Assembly (NCBI GenBank): GCA_937873105.1
Contig: CALMWD010000490.1
Span: 1 to 20,416 of the forward strand
DNA from: an uncultured Rhodanobacteraceae bacterium
GTDB taxonomy: Bacteria > Pseudomonadota > Gammaproteobacteria > Xanthomonadales > Ahniellaceae
Reading direction: 5' to 3'
Length of the DNA: 20,416 nucleotides
The notes under the pieces are model-generated. The model had not been told where the DNA came from. It was given only the letters and a program-made list of their open reading frames with translations, and did no database searches. Below are positions 1 through 6,778 of this stretch, in pieces. The position numbers and the translations under genes are program-made. Positions within the stretch are counted from its first letter, which is position 1. Each line of letters opens with the position of its first letter.

Positions 1-1394
1 GCCTCGGCGAACTGAAGCGGGCGCGGGCATTGTTCGAAGAGGTCGCCGCTCAACCGGTGCTGACCGGGCACACCCGCCGCCGCGCCTTGCTGGCCGAGGG
101 GCGCGTCATGGTCAGCGAGAGCGACTATGGCGGGGCAGAGCGGGTCGCCGGCGCGCTCGACGGGATGCAGCAGGACCTGCCGCAGGACGACCCGCACCGC
201 GTCGAAACGCTGCTGCTGCGCGCGCTGATCGACTTCGAGCAGCGCCGCATCGAACGCGTCGTCGCAGCGGTCGAACCGCTGGTTGCCCGTCTGGCCCGGT
301 TCGAGGATGCGGAGCGCGCACAACTGCACGCCGCAGCGATGGTCCAGTTGGCGGACGCGCGGCTCGAACAGCGCGAGTTCGACACCGCCCTGGCCCTGCT
401 GCGCCTGGCCCTGGCACGCTATCAGGACGCCGGCGCCAACTCGACCACGTTGACCAGCACGCGCCACGAGATCGCGCGCACGCTCGGCGCCGCCGACCGA
501 TTCGACGAGGCGCTGCCGACGTTTCGCGCGGTGCTGGCGGAACACGTGCGGATCTTCGGTCCCGACCATCCGTTGAGCCTCGGCACCCAGGGCGAACTCG
601 CCAGCCTGCTGCGGCGCATGAATCGGTTCGAGGAGGCATCGGCGCTGTTTCGCGACGTGATCGAGGCCAAGCGGAGGACGCTCGGCCCCGACCACGACGA
701 CCTGGCGGTCGCCGTTTTCAACTACGGAAGCCTGTTCTATTTCCGCGACGAGTTCGCCGCCGCCCTGCCCCATTTCGACGAGGCGGCGCGAATCTGGGCG
801 CTGAAGTTCGGCGCCGCGGGCGACCGCACCCTGACCGCGCGCGACGCGGCCGCCTCGGCCCGGGCCGAACTGGGCCAGCACGAACGCGCCGTAGCGGACA
901 TGGCGGCGGTGGTGGCCGACCGCGAAGCCCAGGGCGATCGCGATGCCCTGACCGCGGCGCTCAACTCCTACGGAGTCGTGCTCGATCGCGCCGGCCGGCT
1001 GGCCGAGAGTTGCGCCCAGTTCCGGCGCTCGCAGGCGCTGACCACCGAGTTGTACCCGGAACAGCCCGGACAGCTGCGCTGGACGCGCGCGCTGATGGGA
1101 AGATGCTTGCGCCGCAGCGGAAATCTGGATGCAGCCGAAGTGGAATTGCGCTGGGCACGCGACAGTTTCCTGGCGCAGCCGATCGAGCCCGGGCCACGCG
1201 TCGCCTTCATCAACATGGAGCTGGCGCGCGCGCTTCGCGCGAACGGCGGGGACCGGCGCGAGGTCCAATCGCTCTACGAGGAAGCCTTGCGCCTGCGCCG
1301 CACCAAGCTCGATGCCGGTCATCCGAAGATCGCGGAGTCGGCATCCGAGCTTGCGGCCTTCGGCCGCGGCGAGCCGCTGACCGAAGGCCTCTAG
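1..1394 (+). CDS. Tetratricopeptide-repeat protein, C-terminal part (5' end outside window)
   Basis: The reading frame is open from base 3 with no stop upstream. The first in-frame start-like codon is a TTG at 30, preceded by nine sense codons that read like protein, so this is the 3' part of a longer gene. The visible 460 or so residues are almost entirely helical repeats. Two kinesin-light-chain-type TPR units carry the motif GPDH (residues about 177-180 and 219-222 counted from base 30), followed by weaker repeats to the C-terminus. There is no membrane segment or catalytic motif in the visible part. Proteins with this tail in Xanthomonadales are often Ser/Thr kinases with a C-terminal TPR array, but the kinase part would lie outside the window and is not seen. 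The gene ends 5 bp from the convergent icd stop. TPRs are clear; the full-length function is unknown. Confidence 0.85.
   Translation, partial: LGELKRARALFEEVAAQPVLTGHTRRRALLAEGRVMVSESDYGGAERVAGALDGMQQDLPQDDPHRVETLLLRALIDFEQRRIERVVAAVEPLVARLARFEDAERAQLHAAAMVQLADARLEQREFDTALALLRLALARYQDAGANSTTLTSTRHEIARTLGAADRFDEALPTFRAVLAEHVRIFGPDHPLSLGTQGELASLLRRMNRFEEASALFRDVIEAKRRTLGPDHDDLAVAVFNYGSLFYFRDEFAAALPHFDEAARIWALKFGAAGDRTLTARDAAASARAELGQHERAVADMAAVVADREAQGDRDALTAALNSYGVVLDRAGRLAESCAQFRRSQALTTELYPEQPGQLRWTRALMGRCLRRSGNLDAAEVELRWARDSFLAQPIEPGPRVAFINMELARALRANGGDRREVQSLYEEALRLRRTKLDAGHPKIAESASELAAFGRGEPLTEGL
1355..1389. terminator. Strong hairpin at the convergent gene ends (terminator-like, no U-tract)
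   Basis: A perfect 9-bp inverted repeat, GGCCTTCGG (1355-1363) and CCGAAGGCC (1381-1389), encloses a second one, GCGGC-GA-GCCGC (1366-1377). Just after it comes GGCCTCTAGGCC (1386-1397), a short palindrome-like stem. The structure overlaps the last codons of the TPR gene and sits between two convergent stops, where a bidirectional terminator is expected. No T-run follows on either strand, so it may act with Rho or only stabilise 3' ends. Confidence 0.4.
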
Positions 1395-1399
1395 GCCGG

Positions 1400-2404
1400 T
1401 CAGAGGCGCGAGATGATGGCGTCGGCGAAGGAGGCGGTGGTGCCGTCGCCGCCGAGGTCGCGGGTGACGCGATCCTTCGCCGCCATGGTCTGGCGGATCA
1501 CGGCGCGCAGCGTGTTCGCCTTGTCGACCATCGCGAAGTGGTCGAGCATCTGCGCCGCGCCGAGCAGCAGCGCGACCGGATTGGCGATGCCCTGGCCGGC
1601 GATGTCGGGCGCCGAGCCGTGCACGGCCTCGAAGATCGCCGCGTCGGTGCCGATGTTCGCGCCCGGGGCGAGACCGAGACCGCCGACCAGGCCGGCGCAG
1701 AGGTCGGAGATGATGTCGCCGAACAGGTTGGTGGTGACGATCACGTCGAACTGGTGCGGATTCATGACCAGCTGCATGCAGCAGTTGTCGACGATCATTT
1801 CGGTCATCTGGATGTCGGGGTACTCCGCGGCGACCTCGCGCGCGACCCGGAGGAACAGGCCCGAGGTCGACTTCAGGATGTTCGCCTTGTGCACCACGGT
1901 GACCTTCTTGCGACCGACCTTGCGGGCCAGGTCGAAGGCGTAGCGCACGATGCGCTCGGAGCCGCGACGGGTGATCTTCTGCGTCAGCGTCGCCACCTGG
2001 CCGTCGGCGGACAGCGCCTGGCCGTCGCCGATGTAGGCGCCCTCGGTGTTCTCGCGCACCGTGATCAGGGCGAGGGTCTCGTAGCGCGACTTGGTGCCCG
2101 GGAAGCTGATCGCCGGGCGCACGTTGGCGTACAGGTCGAAGCGCTTGCGCAGCTCGACGTTGATCGAGCTGAAGCCCTCGCCGACCGGCGTGGTCAGCGG
2201 GCTCTTCAACGCGACGCGGTGCCTAGCGATGGCTTCGAGCGTGTGCTCTGGCAGCAGGGTGCCGTGCTTTTCCAGCGCTTCGAGGCCGGCCTCGACGAAT
2301 TCGTACTTGAGGCCGCACTGCAGCGCGTCCAGCACGCGCAGGGTCGCGTCCATGATCTCGGGGCCGATGCCGTCGCCGCGGATCACCGCAATCGTGTGTG
2401 TCAT
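1400..2404 (-). CDS. icd: Isocitrate dehydrogenase, NAD-dependent type
   Basis: Oxidative decarboxylation of isocitrate to 2-oxoglutarate in the TCA cycle; cytoplasmic. The 334 residues cover the whole isopropylmalate/isocitrate dehydrogenase fold of the short form. The N-terminus has the GDGIGPE motif (residues 10-16). The substrate loop reads S80-x-N82-x-x-L-R86 followed by DLYANVRP, which matches isocitrate enzymes (Ser113/Asn115 in E. coli) and not the leucine-lined loop of isopropylmalate dehydrogenase. The family signature NLFGDIISD lies at 226-234. The cofactor loop HGSAPDIAG (262-270) has Asp267-Ile268 where the NADP enzyme of E. coli has Lys-Tyr, which predicts NAD+ use. Homoisocitrate or tartrate dehydrogenase activity is a less likely alternative. 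It lies 66 bp downstream of the AhpD-like gene on the same strand, with a hairpin between, so it probably has its own promoter. The ATG start is the first codon of the conserved N-terminus. Confidence 0.92.
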   Translation of the reverse strand: MTHTIAVIRGDGIGPEIMDATLRVLDALQCGLKYEFVEAGLEALEKHGTLLPEHTLEAIARHRVALKSPLTTPVGEGFSSINVELRKRFDLYANVRPAISFPGTKSRYETLALITVRENTEGAYIGDGQALSADGQVATLTQKITRRGSERIVRYAFDLARKVGRKKVTVVHKANILKSTSGLFLRVAREVAAEYPDIQMTEMIVDNCCMQLVMNPHQFDVIVTTNLFGDIISDLCAGLVGGLGLAPGANIGTDAAIFEAVHGSAPDIAGQGIANPVALLLGAAQMLDHFAMVDKANTLRAVIRQTMAAKDRVTRDLGGDGTTASFADAIISRL

Positions 2405-2430
2405 GGGAGTTCTTCCGGAAGGGACGGCCA

Positions 2431-2451
2431 GGCGGGCCGCGTCAGCCCGCC
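2431..2451 (-). terminator. Hairpin after the tus-grxC-AhpD-like operon
   Basis: GGCGGGC (2431-2437) and GCCCGCC (2445-2451) pair as a perfect 7-bp stem with a 7-nt loop. It starts about 20 bp after the stop of the AhpD-like gene on the minus strand and precedes icd by about 27 bp. No U-tract follows, so termination strength is uncertain; it could also be partial readthrough control of icd. Confidence 0.4.
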
Positions 2452-2470
2452 ATTATCGTGGCCGGACGCC

Positions 2471-2869
2471 TCAAACGCCAGAATCCGCCGGCGTCGCCTG
2501 GGCTTCGAGCTGATCGAGGAAATCCACGGCGCGGCGCAGGTGCGGGATGACGATGGAACCGCCGACGACCAAACCGACGCTGAACGCCTCGAAGAATTCG
2601 TCGCGGTTCACGCCCGCTTCCTTGCACTGGGCGACGTGGTAACTGATGCAGTCGTCGCAGCGCAGCACCATCGACGCGACCAGGCCGAGCAGTTCCTTGG
2701 TCTTCACGTCGAGCGCGCCGGGCTTGTAGGTCTGGGTGTCGAGCGCGAAGAAGCGGCGCACCACCTGGTTGTCTTCCGCGAGGATGCGCTCGTTCATGCG
2801 CTTGCGGAAATCGGTGAAGGCCTTGACGCGGTCGCTGCCGGCGTCGCTTACGGGGTGGTCGTGAGCCAT
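2471..2869 (-). CDS. Carboxymuconolactone decarboxylase / AhpD-like family protein
   Basis: A 132-residue protein with the alkylhydroperoxidase (AhpD-like) signature: Cys71-x-x-Cys74-x-x-x-His78 within CDDCISYH, followed by the helix pair AG-(V)-(N/D)-x-x-E-x-x-E and a glycine-rich VGG turn. In the family this CxxC-His set performs thiol-disulfide exchange or peroxide reduction; the ring-decarboxylating members lack this cysteine pair, so the decarboxylase label is only a family name. The start overlaps the end of grxC by 22 bp (2848-2869), which implies one transcript and translational coupling. Next to a glutaredoxin and sulfur-relay genes, a thiol redox role is the natural reading, but the substrate cannot be inferred. 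No signal peptide, so cytoplasmic. Confidence 0.88.
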   Translation of the reverse strand: MAHDHPVSDAGSDRVKAFTDFRKRMNERILAEDNQVVRRFFALDTQTYKPGALDVKTKELLGLVASMVLRCDDCISYHVAQCKEAGVNRDEFFEAFSVGLVVGGSIVIPHLRRAVDFLDQLEAQATPADSGV

Positions 2870-3111
2870 GAATCCAGTTCTCCGTTGCGGTGCAGTTGGA
2901 TCAGGTCATCGTACCCGCCGACATGCCGATCGTTGATGAAGATCTGGGGCACGGTGCGGCGGCCGTTGCTGCGGCGAAGCATGGCGTCGAACTCGCCGCG
3001 GTCGCGATCGACGCGGATTTCCTCGTAGGACAACCCGCGCCCGACCAGGAAGTTCTTCGCGGCCACGCAATACGGACAGATCGCGGTGGAGTACATCTGG
3101 ATCTTGCTCAT
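2848..3111 (-). CDS. grxC: Glutaredoxin 3
   Basis: A GSH-dependent dithiol glutaredoxin of 87 residues, the usual size for GrxC. The active site is Cys12-Pro-Tyr-Cys15, followed by the cis-proline motif TVP (53-55) and the glutathione-binding GGYDD (65-69). It reduces protein disulfides and glutathione mixed disulfides in the cytoplasm. I chose the ATG at 3111, because it begins at the first beta strand (MSKIQMYS) and forms an ATGA overlap with the tusE stop (TGA at 3108-3110); a longer frame upstream only reads back into tusE. The 3' end overlaps the AhpD-like gene by 22 bp. In many proteobacteria grxC sits beside secB, so its place as the gene after tusE is noteworthy. Confidence 0.95.
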   Translation of the reverse strand: MSKIQMYSTAICPYCVAAKNFLVGRGLSYEEIRVDRDRGEFDAMLRRSNGRRTVPQIFINDRHVGGYDDLIQLHRNGELDSWLTTTP

Positions 3112-3449
3112 ATGCAGCTCACAGGTTTGGGCAGGCCGGCATAACGGCAAGCCTGCTTCGCCGGGCCCTCTGGAAACAATCGATACAGGTAGCGGCTGCT
3201 GGCCTTGTCGGGGCCGAACTCGCGGCCGACTTCCTTGACCAGCAGGCGCATCGGCGGCGCGATGCGGAACGCTTCGTAGTGACGGCGCAACAAGTTCATG
3301 ACCTCCCAGTGTTCGGGCGTCAGGGCGATGCCGTCCTGGGCCGCGAAGCGCTCGGCCAGGGCCGGGTTCCAGTCGCCGTAACGGCGCAGATAGCCGCGTT
3401 CGTCCAGTTCGACGTGACGCCCGTCGAAGTCGATGCCCTGGCGACTCAT
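3108..3449 (-). CDS. tusE: Sulfur relay protein TusE/DsrC family
   Basis: A 113-residue DsrC/TusE protein. In the Tus relay it accepts a persulfide sulfur from TusBCD and hands it to MnmA for 2-thiolation of U34 in tRNA. The family core HWEV and the SRYLYRLFPEGPAKQA stretch are intact, and the flexible C-terminal arm reads C101-RYAGLPKPVS-C112-I. The penultimate-region Cys112 is the catalytic cysteine of all family members. Cys101, ten residues earlier, is the second cysteine of true DsrC proteins and is Thr in E. coli TusE. The ATG at 3449 overlaps the tusB stop as ATGA; a longer open frame exists upstream but reads through tusB in the wrong phase. The neighbouring tusDCB genes support the Tus assignment, while the cysteine pair leaves a DsrC-like role open. 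Confidence 0.93.
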   Translation of the reverse strand: MSRQGIDFDGRHVELDERGYLRRYGDWNPALAERFAAQDGIALTPEHWEVMNLLRRHYEAFRIAPPMRLLVKEVGREFGPDKASSRYLYRLFPEGPAKQACRYAGLPKPVSCI

Positions 3450-3747
3450 GCCCAGCACACCTGGCGGGCGGTGCGCGCCGCCAGCGCGACGAAGTCGGCC
3501 TCGTCGACCGGGCTGAAGCCGCGGATGCGCGCGGGGTCGAGTCCGCGCCGCAAGACGTCGCCCATCAGCACGCAGGCCTCGACGCCGGCCGGCACCGCGA
3601 CGGCGGCGTCGAAGGCCGCGAACACGCCGTCCTGCATCAGCAGCAAGGCGTCCCCGGGACGCAGCAGGTCCAGGGCCAGCGCCAGGGCTTCGCCGTCGCG
3701 GGGGGGGCGCGCACCACGCAGTGCAGGGTCTCAGAACGAGAGGACAT
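3446..3747 (-). pseudogene. tusB: tusB (DsrH family), split by a frameshift in a homopolymer
   Basis: Third subunit of the TusBCD heterohexamer. Translation from the ATG at 3747, which overlaps the end of tusC by 17 bp, gives MSSRSETLHCVVRAPP; the LHxVxRxP element is the expected N-terminus of TusB/DsrH. The frame then fails. The rest of the protein, beginning RDGEALALALDLLRPGD and including LLLMQDGVFA, lies in another frame and ends at 3446 with an ATGA overlap with tusE. The break falls at a run of eight C on the coding strand (3700-3707); nine C would give one continuous protein of about 100 residues, the normal family size. In the downstream frame alone the only starts are TTG at 3646 or ATG at 3637, which would lose the first third. 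A sequencing or assembly error is the simplest explanation; a real mutation, slippage or phase variation are alternatives. Confidence 0.8.
3700..3707. repeat. Homopolymer G8 (C8 on the coding strand) inside tusB
   Basis: Eight consecutive G on the plus strand, exactly where the two halves of tusB change frame. One additional base restores the frame. Confidence 0.9.
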
Positions 3748-4075
3748 GGTCCGCCTCCGCGAGCCAGTCCGCAAACGCCGCGGCGTCGACCCGTTCGACC
3801 GACGCATCCGCCGCCTCCAGGCCGCGCCGCGCCAGGCAATCGGAACGCGCCAGCATGCGGCTCGCACCGTGATGTGCCAGCGCGGCGATCATGCGCTGGC
3901 GCTGCGCGCGTTCGTCGTCGACGATGCCGGCCGCGAGCAACTCGACGCCGGCACCGACGAAGCCCACCTGGAGGTCATGCTCGAAGGCGAGCAAGGCCAG
4001 CGCCGCATCGATGCCGGACTGCGCCTCGACGCCGCGCCAGGGCCCGCGCGAGAACACCACGGCGACGCGTTTCAT
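3731..4075 (-). CDS. tusC: Sulfur relay protein TusC (DsrF family)
   Basis: A 114-residue DsrEF-fold protein and structural subunit of the cytoplasmic TusBCD complex. The N-terminus MKRVAVVFSRGP and the C-terminal DHVLSF match the family (E. coli: MKRIAFVFSTAP and YDVILRF). The GIDAALALLAFEHDL helix and the following VGFVGAGVELL strand-turn are also typical. It contains one cysteine (Cys80), in the position range where E. coli TusC also has cysteine, but no catalytic role is known for this subunit. The ATG at 4075 overlaps the tusD stop as ATGA, and an upstream extension would only read tusD out of frame. Its 3' end overlaps the tusB start by 17 bp. Confidence 0.93.
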   Translation of the reverse strand: MKRVAVVFSRGPWRGVEAQSGIDAALALLAFEHDLQVGFVGAGVELLAAGIVDDERAQRQRMIAALAHHGASRMLARSDCLARRGLEAADASVERVDAAAFADWLAEADHVLSF

Positions 4076-4410
4076 GCCCGGAAGCTCACGACGCGGTCGC
4101 TGTCGTCCAGCGCGTCGCACCACTGGCCGAGGCTGCCGGCCACGACCGGGCCCTCGGCGACCACGTCGAGCCGCTCCAGCCAGGTCGAACAGGCGAGCAA
4201 GGGCACCGCGTGCTGGCGCGCCAGCGCCAGCAAGGCGCGCAAGTCGTGGTCGTGGTCCGCGCCGGGGCGGGCGCAACGCACGCCGTCGCCATGGAAGAAG
4301 ATCTGGCGCAGCACGTGCCCGCCCGCCAGGGCCGCGGTCGCGAAGCCGAGCGCGCTGGCCACGGCTGCGCCCGACGCCGGGGAATCCTGGATGAACAGCG
4401 AGAAGCGCAT
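4072..4410 (-). CDS. tusD: Sulfurtransferase TusD (DsrE family)
   Basis: A 112-residue DsrE-fold subunit that carries the active persulfide cysteine of TusBCD; it receives sulfur from TusA and passes it to TusE. The active cysteine is Cys74, in HAVPLLACSTWLER, corresponding to Cys78 of E. coli TusD. The start MRFSLFIQDSP and the end SDRVVSF agree with the family (MRFAIVVTGPA and CDRVVQF in E. coli). I prefer the ATG at 4410; a GTG at 4416 would add only two residues. It is the first gene of the minus-strand operon, and the 50 bp up to the divergent bepA must hold promoters for both directions. TusA is not in the window. Confidence 0.93.
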   Translation of the reverse strand: MRFSLFIQDSPASGAAVASALGFATAALAGGHVLRQIFFHGDGVRCARPGADHDHDLRALLALARQHAVPLLACSTWLERLDVVAEGPVVAGSLGQWCDALDDSDRVVSFRA

Positions 4411-4460
4411 CTGCACGGGCTTAACGGAACTCGGGGTAGGCTAACGGGGTCCGTGGCACC

Positions 4461-5981
4461 ATGAGTCGAACCGTGCGAACCCGTCTACTACCCGCGATTA
4501 TAGCGTTCGCGCTGTGCCTGCCGTTCGCCCACGCGCAGAACGTCGAACTGCCCGACATGGGTTCGTCGGCGGGTTCGGTGCTGAGTCCGGACGAGGAAGC
4601 GCGCTACGGCGCGCGCATGCTCTACGAACTGCGCCGGGTCGACCTGGTCCTGGAAGACCCGCTGATCGACGACTACATCCTGGCCCTGGGTTACCGCCTG
4701 GTCGCACTGAGCGAACGTCCGGAACAGCCGTTCACGTTCTTCGTGGTGCGTTCGGACGAAATCAACGCCTTCGCTGCGCCGGGCGGCTACGTCGGCATCC
4801 ATGCCGGCTTGATGCACACCGCGGAGAGCGAGAGCGAGGTGGCCGCGGTGCTCGCCCACGAGGTCGCGCACGTGACCCAGCGCCATCTGGTGCGCGCCTA
4901 CGAATCGATGCAGAAGGCGACCCTGCCGATCGCGCTGGCCATGATCGGCGCGGTCCTGGCCTCGCGCAACGCCTCCGGAGACGGCGCCGAAGCGGCCGTG
5001 ATCGGCGGCATGGGCCTGCTCCAGCAGCAGGCCATCAACTTCACCCGCCACAACGAATACGAAGCCGACCGCATCGGCATCCACACCCTGGCCAAGGCCG
5101 GATTCGAACCCCAGGCCATGGCCGACTTTTTCGCGCGCATGGGGCGGGCGACGCGCTCGAACAACAGCATCGAGGTACCGGAGTTCCTGCGTACTCACCC
5201 GGTGACGGCGTCGCGCATCACCGAGGCCAAGAACCGCGTCGAAGCCATCCGCCGCGACCCGACCAAGGTGCTCGAACCGGCGGCGAACGAGGCGCGCTTC
5301 CGGCTGATGCGCGAACGCGCGCACGTGCTGACCTCGAACGAGCCCGCCAAGCTCGCCGACAGCTATCGTCGCCAGCTGCGCCAGGCCGAACCCGGGCGCG
5401 CCGCGTCGCTGCGCTACGGCCTGGCGCTGTCCCTGCTGCGCTCGGGACAGGCCCGGGCGGCGCTGGGCGAATTCGACACCCTGTTGCGCGACGCCCCGAA
5501 CGAACTCGCCTTCCTGATCCCGCGGGCGGAAGCCCAGCGCCTGGCCGGCGATGCCGCCGGCGCCCTGGCCCGGCTCGAAACGCTGGCCGAGATCGCGCCC
5601 GACCATCGGGCCGTCCTGCTTGCCTATGCCGAGGCGCTGAACGCCACCGGCGACAAGGCCCACGGCCAGCGCGCGATGGCGGCCCTGCGTCCGGTGCTGG
5701 CCAAGCATGGCGCCGACCCGACCACCCAGGCGATCTTCGCCCGCGCCTGCGAACTCGCCGGCGAGGACGCGCGCGCACTCGAGGCCCATGCCGAAGTCGC
5801 GCTCTACACCGGGCGCCCATACGACGCGATGGAACAGCTCACGCGCCTGCTCGAGCGGCCCGGCATCGACTACTACCAGCGCGCCCGCGTCGAAGCCCGC
5901 ATCGAGGAGCTGAAGCCCTACATGGCCGAGCTCGAGCGCCAGCGCATCCGCAAGGAAGACCAGGAGCAACGCCGAGGCTGA
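4461..5981 (+). CDS. bepA: BepA-type periplasmic M48 metalloprotease with TPR domain
   Basis: A 506-residue outer-membrane assembly factor: chaperone and protease acting on LptD and BAM-related substrates in the periplasm. A Sec signal peptide is visible (residues 1-25: basic start, hydrophobic core, AHA before QN). The M48 zinc site is His133-Glu134-x-x-His137 in HEVAH, with Glu201 in NEYEADRIG as third ligand. His246 in RTHP corresponds to the regulatory His246 of E. coli BepA. From about residue 300 the protein is helical TPR repeats, with a charged C-terminal tail. Length and order match BepA (E. coli about 487 residues). The ATG at 4461 starts the signal peptide directly. It is divergent from tusD with 50 bp between. 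LoiP/YcaL-type M48 proteins are shorter and lack the TPRs. Confidence 0.93.
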   Translation: MSRTVRTRLLPAIIAFALCLPFAHAQNVELPDMGSSAGSVLSPDEEARYGARMLYELRRVDLVLEDPLIDDYILALGYRLVALSERPEQPFTFFVVRSDEINAFAAPGGYVGIHAGLMHTAESESEVAAVLAHEVAHVTQRHLVRAYESMQKATLPIALAMIGAVLASRNASGDGAEAAVIGGMGLLQQQAINFTRHNEYEADRIGIHTLAKAGFEPQAMADFFARMGRATRSNNSIEVPEFLRTHPVTASRITEAKNRVEAIRRDPTKVLEPAANEARFRLMRERAHVLTSNEPAKLADSYRRQLRQAEPGRAASLRYGLALSLLRSGQARAALGEFDTLLRDAPNELAFLIPRAEAQRLAGDAAGALARLETLAEIAPDHRAVLLAYAEALNATGDKAHGQRAMAALRPVLAKHGADPTTQAIFARACELAGEDARALEAHAEVALYTGRPYDAMEQLTRLLERPGIDYYQRARVEARIEELKPYMAELERQRIRKEDQEQRRG

Positions 5982-5988
5982 GCGCGGC

Positions 5989-6042
5989 CTGTCACGCGCT
6001 TGTCATGCGCGTCACGGCAACGTCATATTTCTGTCGTGTAAT
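5989..6042 (+). promoter_or_regulatory. phoB promoter: tandem PhoB boxes plus -10
   Basis: Two PhoB-box-like elements, each two 7-bp half-sites with a 4-bp spacer, lie between bepA and phoB. Box 1 is CTGTCAC-GCGC-TTGTCAT (5989-6006), close to the consensus CTGTCAT-N4-CTGTCAC. Box 2 is GCGTCAC-GGCA-ACGTCAT (6009-6026), weaker. TGTAAT (6037-6042) lies 10 bp after box 2, the spacing known for PhoB-activated promoters, and matches TATAAT at five of six positions. The predicted transcript would start near 6049, leaving a short leader before the ATG at 6072. This suggests autoregulation of phoBR, as in E. coli. Confidence 0.7.
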
Positions 6043-6071
6043 GCCGCGGGTTCGAGGAACGAGCGGAAGAC

Positions 6072-6761
6072 ATGCTGAAACACATCCTGATCGTCGAGGA
6101 CGAGGCCGCGATCCGCGAAATGATCGCCCTCGCCGTGTCGCGCGCCGGCATGAAGCCGGTCCACGCCGCCGACGTGCGCGCGGCCCAGGAAGCGATCGCG
6201 ACCAAGGTGCCTGACCTGATCCTGCTCGACTGGATGCTGCCCGGCGTCAGCGGCATCGACTACGCGCGCCGCCTGCGTCGCGACGATCTGACCCGCAACG
6301 TGCCGGTCATCATGCTGACCGCGCGCGGCGAAGAGAACGACAAGGTCAGCGGGCTCGACGCCGGCGTCGACGACTACGTGGTCAAGCCGTTCTCGGCGCG
6401 CGAACTCGTGGCGCGCATCAAGGCCGTGCTGCGTCGCTCGCAGGGCGACGGCGAGGACGGCAACGTCGAACTCGGCGGCGTCCGCATCGACGGCCCGGCG
6501 CACCGAGTCTTCGCCGACGACAAGCCGGTGGCGATCGGCCCGACCGAATACCGCCTGCTCTACTTCTTCATGACCCATCCGGACCGCGTCTATTCGCGCG
6601 GGCAGCTGCTCGACCACGTCTGGGGCGGCAACGTCTACGTGGAGGAGCGCACGGTCGACGTGCACATCCGCCGTCTGCGCAAGACGCTGGAGCCCTTCGG
6701 CAAGGAGAACCTGGTCCAGACCGTGCGCGGCGCCGGCTATCGCTTCTCGGCCATCGCCTGA
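6072..6761 (+). CDS. phoB: Phosphate regulon response regulator PhoB
   Basis: A 229-residue OmpR/PhoB-family response regulator. The receiver domain (1-120) has the acidic pair Glu9-Asp10, the phosphoacceptor Asp53 in LLDWMLPG, Thr83 and Lys105 in VVKPFS. The winged-helix domain (about 130-229) has the recognition helix RTVDVHIRRLRKTL and the ending TVRGAGYRF. Phosphorylated by PhoR when phosphate is low, it binds Pho boxes and recruits sigma-70 polymerase. DWMLPG with AGVDDYVVKPFS is characteristic of PhoB among OmpR-family proteins, and phoR, ppk1 and ppx downstream support it. The Pho-box array upstream points to autoregulation. The ATG at 6072 gives the standard N-terminus. Confidence 0.95.
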   Translation: MLKHILIVEDEAAIREMIALAVSRAGMKPVHAADVRAAQEAIATKVPDLILLDWMLPGVSGIDYARRLRRDDLTRNVPVIMLTARGEENDKVSGLDAGVDDYVVKPFSARELVARIKAVLRRSQGDGEDGNVELGGVRIDGPAHRVFADDKPVAIGPTEYRLLYFFMTHPDRVYSRGQLLDHVWGGNVYVEERTVDVHIRRLRKTLEPFGKENLVQTVRGAGYRFSAIA

Positions 6762-6778
6762 ACCGCTAGCTTAGGCGC

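Noticed and set aside
2412..2421. CTTCCGGAAG palindrome just upstream of icd
   Set aside because: A 10-bp palindrome in the ribosome-binding region is likely by chance in this composition.
1010..3028. 672-codon plus-strand frame across icd and the AhpD-like gene
   Set aside because: It crosses the end of the TPR gene and runs antisense to two well-supported genes; the product is low-complexity.
4488..5969. 493-codon open frame antisense to bepA
   Set aside because: No recognisable motifs, and it mirrors the bepA codon pattern exactly over its length.
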